From Raphanus sativus (taxonomy: Eukaryota; Streptophyta; Magnoliopsida; Brassicales; Brassicaceae), in NCBI RefSeq assembly GCF_000801105.2, contig NC_079515.1, positions 1,860,001 to 1,924,000 on the forward strand: a stretch of DNA of 64,000 nucleotides, read 5' to 3'. Made by a program: the position numbers and the translations under genes. Below the pieces are notes generated by a model. The model searched no databases. It worked only from the letters and a program-made list of their open reading frames with translations, and was not told the origin of the DNA. Positions 24,850-37,445 of this stretch are shown here, piece after piece; the first letter of the stretch is position 1, and each line of letters starts with the position of its first letter.

Positions 24850-27027
24850 ATGGGTTTAGGCAATAAGCTTAACAAATTCAATTTCGGCGGCGATACCGAT
24901 CATCTCTCCCACGCCGATGGCGATCCTCGGGGCGACGAAGGAGGAGGAGATGGCTTTGGCTCGGTTTCGTGTTCGATTTGTCTCGAAACAGTGGTTAAAG
25001 AAGGCGATCGAGCGTGGGCTAATCTTCAATGTGGCCACCAGTTCCATCTAGGTAATGTTCCGGTTTTGTGTTTTATTGGAAATCGATCGAATCTTGTCTG
25101 AAGAAAAGCATGTAAGTTCGACATTTGATTTTTCTTTTTTAGATCTGCCTTTTGGTTTGATTCGGTTTTGTGAATTATGGTCATATTACGTTCTGGTTTG
25201 TGGTCCTTTTGTTGTTATGAACATTGGTTGGTATTGAGGTTTGAAAACTCATCGGTTCATGCTTGATGTAATCATGAACCGGTTCATGCTTCATCACTGT
25301 TTCATTACAAATGCGAAGTTTATTTGTTTGATTGATCTCTTCATCTTGTTTGATGCTATCTGCTAGCTCGTCCCATTTTTTGTTTCAGCCGTAATTTGCA
25401 TTGTCTGCTCTCTCTCTGTTTCTTAATCTTTGTTTCACTGTTTAACAACATTGGATGTCTAAATGGATGCAAGAGAGTTTTGTTTTCTAGGCTGCAGTTT
25501 GAGATAGCCTCCAGTGTTTAGTCTCTTATGGTGTCTCACAAAGCCATCTACTAAGTAACTTCACATATTTGTTTTTAATTTTTTTTTGGTCTTTTATAGA
25601 TTGTATTGGATCAGCTTTCAATGCAAAGGGAGTGATGCAGTGCCCAAACTGTAGGAAAGTAGAGAAAGGGCAGTGGCTTTATGCAAACGGTTGCCGTTCA
25701 CACCCTGAGTTCAATGTCGAGGATTGGGTTCATGAAGAGGAGATTTATGATCTCGGAGGATACTCTGAAGTGGTAACCCCTATCCCCTCCCAACTTCTCT
25801 TCCTACCACTCCTCTGCCTTCCATTAATTGTTTGAGTTATGTACCAAATACTTGTGTTTATGTACCTTTGCAGGCTTTTGGAGTTCACTGGTGCCCATTT
25901 GGAAGTTCAGCCCGTCTCCCTTCTTTCGAGTACGTAATTACTAACCACCTTTGCGTATTTTTTAACAAATACTTTCTGTTGCTTGCTGCTTTTTGGTAAA
26001 TCAAAAAGTTGCTGATGGATCTGTCTTTAATACTTTGGTAGAGATGGAGAGTTTTCGCCGAGTTCATGTAAGACATATTTGTCAGATTGGTTTATTTCTT
26101 GTTTATGGCAGTTTTGTTTAATGTGACCTATATTTGCGTTTGACATATCATGGTACTCATACAGATCACGATCTCTTGGGCCAGCAAGGTTACTTTACAG
26201 AACTAGCAGCGCCTTCAGCAGGTCACCCATGTCCATATGTAACTTACATCGGCCCGGTTCATTCGATTTCCTCTAGCACTGGAGGTGCTGGTGCAGAGAG
26301 TTCGAGTTTCACTTGGAACAACAACACCGGCTCATCGGTCTCCAGTGAAGTAGTCCCAACTCCTTATGGGTTCCCTGTGGATCCCCACTATCACGGCTGG
26401 GATTATCACTCCCCTCCACCCCCACCCCCACCGCCACAGCACTTCTCTGTTTCTGGTCCAACTCAGCACACGCCTCCACCAGCTTCTGCAAGGACTTCCC
26501 GAGACCACGTTTCAGATGTTATCAGACCCAGACCGTTCATGCGTCCATCATATCATGGTCACAGGTACATTATTTTCTGTTCTTGACTTCAAATTATTAA
26601 AAGCCTTATATGATCTATTGGTGTGTCTTTGCAGTTCCAGTGGTAGAGCGGGGAGCTCAGTGACACCGCCTTTTCCGGGAAGCAACGCTCGGACAAGAGA
26701 TAGAACGCAAGCTCTCCAAGCCTATTACCAACAACAGTCAACTGCACAGTCACACCAACCTGAATCGCCTGTAGTCTCTCGTGGGCCTGTATACCAGTCT
26801 GGCCGGAGGCCGGTATGGGATCAGCTTCATCTTCCTCTTCGGATCAGGCAGGGGGGAGCGGGTTTCTCCGGTTTAACATATGGGAGAGGGAGCCGCCTTA
26901 TATGCCACTGCAACAGGCGTACCCGGTTAACCAGATGGAGAGAGAACCATCCATTTGGGCATCTTCTTTCAGTGAAGGATCAGGAAGCTTTCATCAGAGG
27001 CATGGCGGAGGAGGAGGATCGTCATGA
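24850..27027 (+). CDS. RING-H2 zinc-finger protein (apparent frameshift near its C-terminus)
   Basis: A probable E3 ubiquitin ligase, orthologous by sequence and place to At3g05545. Six exons: 24850-25051, 25600-25772, 25874-25929, 26042-26067, 26165-26564 and 26635-27027. Phases agree across all five introns. The RING-H2 domain uses C41, C44, C61, H63, H66, C69, C82 and C85 (CSICLE, CGHQFHLDC, CPNC). The rest is low-complexity with Pro- and Ser-rich parts and runs such as SPPPPPPPP, with no membrane span. In the last exon the frame changes close to 26810: reading on in the first frame gives an Arg/Lys-rich tail to about 27166, whereas the frame from 26815 (MGSASSSSSDQAGGSGF to GGGGGSS, stop at 27025-27027) has the composition expected of the family. 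A one-base loss, real or an assembly error, would explain this. Confidence 0.82.
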
Positions 27028-28237
27028 GAGTTTGAGTCAAGCAGCCGGTAAGAGGCATATCTCATGGACGTTGGGACCCAAAACATTAAAAAAAGAAGAA
27101 ACAATTGGGAATTTGAATATTTTGAGAAAAAAACCTGCATGCTTAAGTTTATGTGATAAAAATTGATAATCTAAAGAAACACAAATGAATGGTATGTAAT
27201 GGGTTTTGAGAGAGACTACTACTTCCCTTATCTAGTGGTCGACCATGAGGTTCGAGCCGGGGATAGCATAAGGTGATTTTGAGCTTTGGTTTTAGCTATG
27301 CGGCTATGAGAAGGGGGGAAGGGGGGTATCCAAGTGAAACACCCTCTGTGGAACATAGTTTTTTGTTTACTGATATGTTACATTTTTAAGTACTGACAAA
27401 GTTTTCGCCTGTCCCAAAGTCAAATTACAAACTCTATAGTCAAAAATATCGGTTACTAGGGTGTGTCAGCGCTTCGCATTGTTGTAAAGTATGATTTTAA
27501 AAAAAAATTATGTAAACATCTGATCGTTTTTATTTGTTTATAACATTACTTGATGTTTTTATTGTGGTATGTAGTAATATGTGATAGATTTATATACTAT
27601 GTGTTTGTTTTCTAATAATTTACTGTTGTGTGTATAGAAGCATTTAATAGTGGTGAACAGAGCCTCTCATATAAATTATATAGAATTTATAATTTTGTAT
27701 TTAGACATTTGTTAATTTTAAGATTAATAATTTCACGCTAAATATTATATTTATTTATTATTATTTTTAAGATGTTTGTTCCCTCTCCTCATATTTTGAC
27801 ATTGAGCCATTAACATATATGTATTTCTTTTACTTTTTCATTGTGTTGTGCTTCTCACTATAACCGGAAAAAACTCACCTCCATACTCTAGTTTTCCCTC
27901 ACCTTTTTCTCCTATGAGATTATATGATATTTGTTATAGATCGGTTTTATAATTTTCTAGTTGTGCTGTTGTTTCTCAGGGCGTTGTAGGTTGTCCCGAC
28001 CATTATTGACTGCTCCTCTTCTTCCTTAGATTTCAGATAATGTTAGGAATTACATCTCCTTGCATTTAAACAAGATTATCATATTTATTAATTTTTTTTT
28101 TCAAAATTTGTAGGTTAATCCCTTACGAAAATATAAAATTTTCGTTAATTTCTCTATAAAACTGAAATTTATACTCATTAAAGTTGTTTAAAATTTTATA
28201 AATGCATTATAAATTTGTATTAACTTCTCTATATATA
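27028..28237. other. Spacer between the RING gene and the satellite array
   Basis: RING gene 3' UTR then AT-rich spacer. A GGTTCGAGCC motif near 27250 resembles a tRNA B box, but no cloverleaf surrounds it. No gene is seen. Confidence 0.5.
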
Positions 28238-31200
28238 AAAGCGAAGAGTATAAACTTCAGTATATAGAGCATTTACCGAAAACTCATTATTTTAGAAGGG
28301 TATAACCCACAGATTTTGGAAAAAATTTTTAAATATGAAAATCTAATTTTTGTGTATAGTTTAATCGAGCACTAACATAAGATGATGATTAAAGAGTTTA
28401 GAACCTCTGTTGTCTACGTTTTCTAGATAATGAAGATTTATAATAATAATTCCACTAATATAGACAGTATATGAAATTTTAGTAAAATAAATATTAAAAA
28501 TTATAATGATTCCTATATACCATCAAAGATAGTTTAGAATACATTAATTCAGATGTAGAATGTGGTTTGAAATTTTTAAACAAAAGGGAAGAGTATAAAC
28601 TTCAGTATATAGAGCATTTACCGGAAACTCATTATTTTAGAAGGGGTTAACCCACAGATTTTGGAAAATTTTCAAAAAGTATGAAAATCTGATTTTAGTG
28701 TATATTTTCATCGAGCATTAACATAAGATGATGGTCAAACAGTATAGAACCTCTGTTGTCTCCGTTTTTTTAGATAATAAAGATTTTTATAATGGTAATT
28801 CCACTAATATAAAGCAGTATATGAAATTTTAGTAAAATAAATAATAAAAATTTTGAATGGTTCCTATATACCATGACAGATAGTTTAGAATACATTAATT
28901 CAGATGTCGAATGTGGTTTAAAAATTTTAAACAAAAGTGAAGAGTATAAACTTAGTATATAGAACATTTACCGAAAAATTTTTTGAAGGGCCCAATGATT
29001 TTGGAATTTTTTCAAAATATGAAAATATAATTAGTGTATAGTTTCATCGAGCACTAACATAAGATGATGGTCAAACAGTTAGAACCTCTGCTGTCTCCGT
29101 TTCTCTAGATAATGAAGATTTTATGATGGTAATTCCACTAATATAGGTAATATATGAAAATTTAGTAAAATAAATATTAAAAAATCAGAATGATTCCTAT
29201 ATACCATGAAAGATAGTTAAGAATACATTAATACAGATGTCGAATGTGGTTTGAAATTTTAAACAAAAGTGAAGAGTATAAACTTCAGTATATAGAGCAT
29301 TTATCGAAAATTCATTAATATCGAAAATTCATTAATTTAGAAGGGGTTAACCCACAGATTTTGGAAAAATTTCAAAAATATGAAAATCTTATTTCATTGT
29401 ATAGTTTCATCGAGCACTAACATATGATGATGGTCAAAGAGTTTAGAACCTCTGTTGTCTCCGTTTCTCTAGGTAATGAATATTTTATAATGTAATTCCA
29501 CTAATATATGCAGTATATGAAATTTTAGTAAATAAATATTAAAAAATTAGAATGATTCCTATATACCATGACAGATAGATTAGAATACATTAATTCAGAT
29601 GTCGAATGTGGTTTGAAATTTTTAAACAAAAGTGAAGAGTATAAACTTCAGTATGTAGAGCATTTACCAAAAACTCATTATTTTAGAAGGGGTAACCCAC
29701 GGATTTTGGAATTTTTTTTTAAAATATGAAAATCTAACTTTAGTGTATAATTTCATCGAGCACTAACATAAGATGATGGTCAAAGAGTTTAGAAGCTCTG
29801 CTGTCTCCGTTTCTCTAGATAATGAAGATTTATAAAGGTAATTACTAATCTGGGCAGTATATGAAATTTTAGTAAAATAAATATTAAAAATTAGAATGAT
29901 TTCTATATACCATGAAAGATAGTTTAGAATTAATTAATTCAGATGTCGAATGTGGTTTGAAATTTTTAAACAAAAGCGAAAAGTATAAATTTCAGTATAT
30001 AGAGCATTTACCGTAAACTCATTATTTTAGAAGGAGTTAACCCACGGATTTTGAAAAAAAATCAAAAATATGAAAATATGATTTTAGTGTATAGTTTCAT
30101 CGAGCACTAAAATAAGATGATGATCAAAGAGTTTAGAACCTCTGTTGTCTCCGTTTCTCTAGATAATAAAGATTTTATAATCTTAAGTCCACTAATATAG
30201 GCATTATAGAAATTTTAGTAAAATAAACATTAAAAATTAGAATGATTCCTATATACCATGAAAGATAATTTTGAATACATTAATTCAGATGTCCAATGTG
30301 GTTTGAAAGTTTTAAACAAAAGTGAAGAGTATAAACTTCAATATATATATAGCATTTACCGAAAACTCATTATTTCAGATGCAGTTAACCCACATATTTG
30401 AAAAATATCAAAAATATGAAAATATTATTTTAGTGTATAGTTTCATCGAGCACTAACATAAGATGATGGTCAATGAGTTTAAAACCTCTGTTGTATCCGT
30501 TTCTCTAGATAATGAAGATTTTTATAATGGTAATTCCACTAATATAAGCAGTATATGAAATTTTAGTAAAAATAAATATTAAAAAGTTTGAATGATTCCT
30601 ATATACCATGACAGATAGTTTAGAATACATTAATTCAGATGTCGAATGTGGTTTGAAAATTTTAAACAAAAGTGAAGAGTATAAACTTTAGTATATAGAG
30701 CATTTACCGAAAATTAATTATTTTTGAAGGGCCCAATGATTTTGGAAATTTTTTCAAAAATATGAAAATCTAATTTTAGTGTATAGTTTCATTGAGCACT
30801 AACATAAGATGATGGTCAAGCAGTTAAAACCTCTGCTGTCTCCGTTTCTCTAGATAATGAAGATTTTATAATGGTAATTCCACTAATATATGCAATATAT
30901 GAAATTTAGTAAAATAAATATTAAAAAACTAGAATGATTCCCATATACCATGAAAGATAGTTAATAATACATTAATTCAGATGTCGAATGTGGTTTGAAA
31001 TTTTAACTAAAAGTGAAGAGTATAAACTTCAGTATATAGAGCATTTACCGAAAATTCATTATTTACAAGGGGGTAAACCCACAGATTTTGGAAAAATTTC
31101 AAAATATGAAAATCTGACTTTAGTGTATAGTTTCATCGAGCACTAACATAAGATGATGGTCAAAGAGTTTAGAACCTCTGTTGTCTCCGTTTCTCTTGAT

Positions 31201-33356
31201 AATGAAGATTTTAAAATGGTAATTCCACTGATATAGGCAGTATACGAAATTTTAGTAAAATACATATTAAAAAATAGAATGATTCTTATATACCATGAAA
31301 GATAGTTTAGAATACATTAATTCAGATGTCGAATGTGGTTTGAAATTTTTGAACAAAAGTGAAGAGTATAAACTTCAGTATATAGAGCATTTACCGAAAA
31401 CTAATTATTTTTGAAGGGGTGTTAGCCCACGGATTTTGGAAAAATTTCAAAAATATGAAAATCTGATTTTAGTGTATAGTTTCATCGAACACTAACATAA
31501 GATGATGGTAAAAGAGTTTAGAACCTCTGCTATGTCCGTTTCTCTAGATAATGAAGATTTTATAACTGTAATTCCACTAATATAGGCAATTTGTTATATT
31601 TCAATAAAATAAATATTAAAAAACTTAGAATGATTCCTATATACCATGACAGATAGTTTAGAATACATTAATTCAGATGTCGAATGTGGTTTGAAAAAGC
31701 GAAGAGTATAAACTTAAGTATATAGAGCATTTACCGAAAAATAATTATTTTTGAAGGGGTTAACCCACGGATTTTGGAAAATTTCAAAAATATGAAAATC
31801 TAATTTTAGTGTATAGTTTCATCGAGCACTAACATAAGATGATGGTCAAACAGTTAGTACCTCTGATGTCTCTGTTTCTCTAGATAATGAAGATTTTATA
31901 ATGGTAATTACACTAATATAGGCAATATATGAAATTTTAGTAAAATAAATATTAAAATATTAGAATGATTCCTATATACCATGAAAGATAGTTAAGAATA
32001 CATTAATTCAGATGTCGAATGTGGTTTAAAATTTTTAAACAAAAGTGAAGAGTATAAACTTCAGTATGTAGAGCATTTACCGAAAACTCATTATTTAAGA
32101 AGGGGTTAACCCACGGATTTTGGAAAAATTTCAAAAATATGAAAATCTTATTTCATTGTATAGTTTCATCGAGCACTAACATAAGATGATGGTCAAAGAG
32201 CTTAGAACCTCTGCTGTCTCCGTTTCTCTAGATAATGAAGATTTTATAATGGTAATTCCATTAATATAGGCAGTATATGAAATTTTAGTAAAATAATATT
32301 AAAAAATTAGAATGATTCCTATATACCATGACAGATAGTTTAGAATATATTAATTGAGATGTCGAATGTGGTTTTAAATTTTTAAACAAAAGCGAAGAGT
32401 ATAAACATAAGTATGTAAAGCATTTACCGAAAACTCATTATTTTAGAAGGGGTTAACCCACGGATTTTGGAAAAATTTCAAAATATGAAAATCTGAATTT
32501 ATTGTATAGTTCATCGAGCACTAACATAAGATGATGGTCAAAGAGTTTAGAACCTCTGTTTTCTCCGTTTCTCTAGTTAATGAAGATTTTATAAGGTAAT
32601 TCCACTAATATATGCAGTATATGAAATTTTAGTAAAATACATATTAAAAAATTAGAATGATTCTTATATACCATGAAAGATAGTTTAGAATACATTAATT
32701 CAGATGTCGAATGTGGTTTGAAAATTTTAAACAAAAGTGAAGAGTATAAACTTCAGTATATAGAGCATTTACTGAAAACTCATTATTTTAGAAGGGGTTA
32801 ACCCATGGATTTTGGAAAATTTTCAAAAATATGAAAATCTAATTTTAGTGTATAGTTTCATCGATCACTAACATAAGATGATGGTCAAAGAGTTTGGAAC
32901 CTATGCTGTCTCCGTTTCTCTAGATAATAAAGATTTTATGTGGTAATTCCACTAATATAGGCAGTATATGAAATTTTAGTAAAGTTAATATTAAAAATTA
33001 GAATGATTCCTATATACCTTGAAAGATAGTTTAGAATACATTAATTCAGATGTCGAATGTGGTTTGAAATTTTTAAACAAAAGTGAAGAGTATAAACTTC
33101 AGTATGCAGAGCATTTACCGAAAACTCATCATTTTATAAGGGGTTAACCAACGGATTTTGGAAAAATTTCAAAAATATGAAAATCTTATTTCACTAATAT
33201 AGGCAGTATATGAAATTTTAATAAGATAAATATTAAAAAATTAGAATGATTCATATATATCATGAAAGATAGTTTAGAATACATTAATTCAGAGGCCCAA
33301 TGTGGTTTGAAATTTTTAAACAAAAGTGAAGAGTATAAACTTCAGTATATATAGAA
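28238..33356. repeat. Tandem satellite array, ~345-bp monomer, left block (~15 copies)
   Basis: The block CATCGAGCACTAACATAAGA recurs at spacings of about 336-363 bp, mostly 344-346 (for example GAGC at 28367, 28713, 29049, 29412, 29758, 30102). Every monomer contains the same ordered landmarks: GAAGAGTATAAACTTCAG, ATTTACCGAAAACTCATT, GTTAACCCACGGATTTTGG, GTTGTCTCCGTTTCTCTAG, TATATACCATGA. Monomers differ by scattered substitutions and small indels. One shortened copy lies near 33190, where about 90 bases are missing. In this block the site after CCATGA reads either AAGATAG or CAGATAG. The array is interrupted by a Helitron at 33357. Confidence 0.93.
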
Positions 33357-35499
33357 CTAGGATCGGCCCGCCCTACGGGCGGAATATACTTTACTTGTGA
33401 TTTAGATTATTATTTTTATATGATTTTGTGATTTGTGTTTTTGATTTACATTTGCAAGAAATGTATGATATATACTATTTTATTAATTTAAGTTGTTGGT
33501 TAGTTTGTTTGTTTGTAAGTAACTTTTATTTTGAATTTTTACTTATATGGTCTCACCATGATTGAGTTATTATGTTATTCTCAGTTAAATAATTTGAATC
33601 TAACAATTAATATATATGACTCTTTTTGAGATTTTCGCAAGCCGTGAGATCTTTTTGCATAATTTTCTAAAAAAAAAATCTCAATTTCGGTGAGAAATTG
33701 GCAATCAAAACATTAGCTATCCAATTGGGGCTGGAAATAGTGTTCCTGGATTGGGAATGTTGTTCCTGGTGATCATCGGTCTCGTTTCTTAAATTTATTG
33801 TTGGGTGATACTCAATTTTGGTAAAATAAACTCTATTGTTTATTATGAACAAATATGAGCTCTAGATCATTTCTTGCTTGGTCTTTAACTTTTAAGCATG
33901 GGATTTCAGATTCTGGAAGAAGAAATTCATAATTATTTCTATGTTCAAGATCAGCTACCAAGATATTTTTGTTCTCGAGATTTGGAAGGTCCATTGTTAT
34001 AGATTGGTAATATTTGTATTTTCATTACCAAAAATACTAAATTTTTTATATGATTTGCAGAGATTTGAAGTCTATTCCTAGCGTAAACTTTTTGTTTATT
34101 TTGCATATTTCTGTATAGTTTTTTATTAGCCAAATATTATTGTAAAAAAATTCATTTTTAGTCATTTTAGTTTCTTAAAATTTATCTATATAGGTTAGAA
34201 AAATATTTACAACCAAATATATTGGAATATAATCTCTTATAAGATTTAAACATGACATAAAATCTAGTTTTTGACATATCAACACTTACCATCAATTAGT
34301 TTCTTTAATTATGTTATTTACTTGATTTATTTTGTTTTATATAAAATTTGATTCTTATAAAAAATATAAGAAGATATGGATTATCAGCGGTAAGATGCAT
34401 TTATGAGATAACAATATTTATTTAGAAATATATGGTTATTTTGTTATTTTATCATTCCATTTGATTTGACATGTTTGATGTAAGGATATCCAACTTCCAA
34501 TCACTGGTTCATTAGTAATAAGGTTGAATTTCTGGTTTTCTAATAAATCTAGCCTAAAAATCAATTTTAAACCGACAATTTCTTGTGTAAAACCAATGTT
34601 GACTATAAAAGCTTATTGAGCATTGTTTTCTAGTTATACTAATGATAGTAATAAACTTCTTCTAACTTTAGCAATATCTTGCTTAATGTGCTACTACTTC
34701 GGTTTTATAATTCCCATTTTGTAACTTGAGTGAGGAGAAGACTTGTATTGTTATGGCTTGCAAACATATAAACCAAAACATTAAGGAGTTATCCCAATAG
34801 GTTTGGAAATTATTTAAAATATTTTCTTATTGATGGGTCATATAAACAACGAAATTTCAAGGTTCGTTTTCAGTTTTAGGTATGAATTTCAGTGGTATTT
34901 TTGGATGCCATGTAAACAACCAACTTTGTCATTCTTTTTATTTTTTTCCGTTTAATCTGAAAATCAAAAACTTTGTCAACAACTTGGTGTTTCCATTTTG
35001 TGGTTATCGAGAGTTGATTAATTATTAAGATTCATCATTCAAGTTACAACAGAGAATGAGGATCCTGTACAATCACTTAGAAAACAGAGATGAGTTTTAA
35101 ATCAAGGTGATATTACAATTTACCAAAGAAAGACTCCACCAAAATGGAAACCCGAAGCCATATATGATTGCATCACCCTCACTATAAACAAAGTGAGAGA
35201 TTTTTGACGTAAGAGTAAAGAAAAATAATGTTAATATAGAAATGGTAAACAAAGCTCTAGCGAGTCTGAGCCGATGGAAAAGTTTCATACGTAACAAACT
35301 TCCAAAAAGATGATTACAAAAGTTTGAGTCTCATAATTATTAATTAGAAAAGCTACAAAATATCACTTGTTTCCTAAGCGAGCTACAAAATACACAATAT
35401 CTACATATACTCCCATTTCTTTCTGCTACCACTACATTAGAGAACATATAACTCAGTTCTGAAAATGACAAAAATGAGAATCTGCATATGGGATAAGCA

Positions 35500-35805
35500 A
35501 GAAATTATTTAAAACAGCATAGACCTCGTAACTTAGTGTTTGCGTTAGCAGCACCATGAATTTGTTGAATCTGCAGAACCTAAACAGCTCAGTCGGGATT
35601 TGAGTAATGGTCTCCTTGACCTCTAAGAAGTTGGTTAGCTTGGTGAATCGAATGGATATGGTTGAATTCGGAAGCTCGTGCTGCACTCCTTTTTCACATT
35701 CCTTGCATCCGAAAAACGACGTAGACCCGTAACAACTGTCTGCATACAACGACCAGTACAACGACTGCTCTTCAACTCAGAAAGCATGAAATCGGAATTA
35801 GACAT
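35500..35805 (-). pseudogene. RPA1-like OB-fold (DUF223) gene fragment inside the Helitron
   Basis: Two pieces of the plant replication-protein-A-like DUF223 domain can be read on the minus strand. FMLSELKSSRC then GLRRFSDARNVKK (from ATG at 35805) resembles the domain start. In another frame, STISIRFTKLTNF and IPTELFRFCRFNKFM resemble its end. The middle, including the usual GGELM segment, is deleted. RPA-like genes are frequent residents of plant Helitrons, which fits the host element. The gene is broken and cannot act. Confidence 0.5.
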
Positions 35806-36269
35806 TATTGTCACCCGAGTTTGTATGAAAAAGAAAGCAAAGAAAGCTTAGAAGTGGAGAGGGTATGAGATTAGGTGTCCACTGCATCCCAATTTATAGG
35901 ATAAGGAAATGGAAATAACGGAGGAGGTTTGTGAGTAAAATTAATGAGGGCGTAGTGGGGTTCCAACATTGAAGGCAATAATTGAGAGAAGTAATAAGTT
36001 GTTAAATCTCAGAGAAAAGTATTAAAGGTGATCTTAACCCAGAATTTTTCCTGCGACGATACTTCCCCCGGACACAGAAATAATAAAGACAAACCTTATC
36101 ACATCCTGGGGCAGCTTCAGTCGGGGTATTAATCTTCTCCCGTTTTGCCTATAATCTGTATATTAGTAATGAATTAGGGATTAACCAACTGATTAAGATA
36201 AAAAAGAAAAGAAAAGAGTTGTGAAAATCTGTGAGATGCTAAGTTACTCGTTATGCTAAGCTATAGTTA

Positions 36270-36888
36270 CTTGTTCCTTTACCACGGTGAGCTCTAACAT
36301 GAACATATGAAAGCTTCTCGTTCTCTCCAGAGCTTTTGTTCTTCTTCTTACTTGAGGTTTTAACCTATAAATATTGTTAGGGATACGTGTCAAGGATTCA
36401 TCAATCACTGGCATGATCAAATGTTAACAAAACATAAATTGTGTCTCACCTTCTTGTCGAGTTATTTTCTCTTGATCAGAAACCAAAGGCTGAGATGAAT
36501 CTGTCTCACCAGGCTCGGTTTTGACTTTATCCAGATTAGAATTGGAGTATAAGGTACCTAGCTTATGAGCAATCACCGAGGAGCGAGCTATGCCCTCCAA
36601 GAGGCTGAGTTAAAAGGAAAAGTCAATGCCCCGTAAGAGTGAAGCCGCGGTGGAGATATGTAAACTGATTCCGGCTTGAACAGACGATGACGAATCATTG
36701 AAATGGAGAAGCTCCACTGCTTGTGTCAGCGGAAGCTCAAGCAACGACGTGAAACCACTGGCGTTTTTGGAAGTTAGCTTCATTAGTTGCCAAAACTCCT
36801 TGCCGCCTTCAAGATGAAGCAATTCAAGCCCTGCTGCGTCCTGTAAAGGCCCAATGCCGCCGTATCTAGCTCTGAATGCTCCGGTCAT
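36270..36888 (-). pseudogene. bHLH60-like transcription factor fragment captured by the Helitron
   Basis: Minus-strand reading starts MTGAFRARYGGIGPLQDAAG (ATG at 36888), continues through FTSLLELPLTQAVELLHFND, reaches a stop at 36612-36610, then goes on in the same frame as LLEGIARSSVIA and VKTEPGETDSSQPLVSD. After an intron it ends with KKKNKSSGENEKLSYVHVRA close to 36290. This order matches bHLH60-type proteins (Arabidopsis At3g57800, recalled), where VKTEP and KSSEENEKL precede YVHVRARRGQATD, the start of the DNA-binding basic region. The sequence breaks off there, so the HLH domain is missing. Retained introns show capture from genomic DNA. Internal stop plus truncation make it a non-functional fragment. 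Confidence 0.72.
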
Positions 36889-37445
36889 AAACGGTAACGA
36901 TTCTAAAGAACAACACTGAAAATTTAGAATCTCAGAGAAACTCTCAAATTTTAGAGGAGGAAAGCATATGTTTTTGTACCCCTGGACACACCGCCTTTCA
37001 GAAGATGACGATATATTGATATAAAGATCGTGGCTGAAGGAGTTAATAACATAATTAATGCAATGGATCCATTAGTGTAGTAGTTTTGTTGGACGGAAAG
37101 AAAGCCAAAAGACGTATTGGATCCACAGCGAACTGAATCGTCGGGCCGACTTAAACAAAATCTGTATCCAAGACGGCCGAGGACCAAGGCTGTGAGAAAC
37201 CCTAGAATGATTGAACACGATGGAATGTAGGTTGAGAGGAAGAGCTTTGTTCGTATGTGGGCTGGAAATTAAACGTAACAGAAGGCCCCAAAATTAGATA
37301 AAGCCCGAATCAATTGGTATCACAGATTAATGAAACGCAGAGTACTATGTTCTTGGACACGTGGCGCGCTGCGGGAGCTCGAATTAATGAGCTGGCATCT
37401 GACGTGGAGAGCCCTGGAGAGAGAACTCTACTTTATATAAATAGA

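Larger units (their letters stand above)
33357..37445 (-). mobile_element. Helitron (4,089 bp) carrying captured gene fragments
   Basis: On the minus strand it begins TCTATTTATATAAAGTAGAG (at 37445) and ends with the hairpin CCGCCC-GTA-GGGCGG followed by CTAG (33357-33360). The flanks are A (33356) and T (37446). Satellite sequence stops at one border and resumes at the other: the joined empty site, TATATATAGAA then ATTTACCGAAAAC, resembles an uninterrupted monomer variant at about 38117. Inside are a bHLH60-like fragment and an RPA/DUF223-like fragment, both on the minus strand, but no Rep/helicase, so it is non-autonomous. The part 33400-35400 holds no recognisable gene. Confidence 0.87.

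Noticed and set aside
27230..27270. Possible tRNA (GGTTCGAGCC box B-like motif)
   Set aside because: No A box, no acceptor stem and no anticodon arm could be paired around it.
36951..37187. 78-codon open frame inside the Helitron
   Set aside because: No similarity recognised. It precedes the captured bHLH60-like start codon and is more likely that gene's 5' flank.
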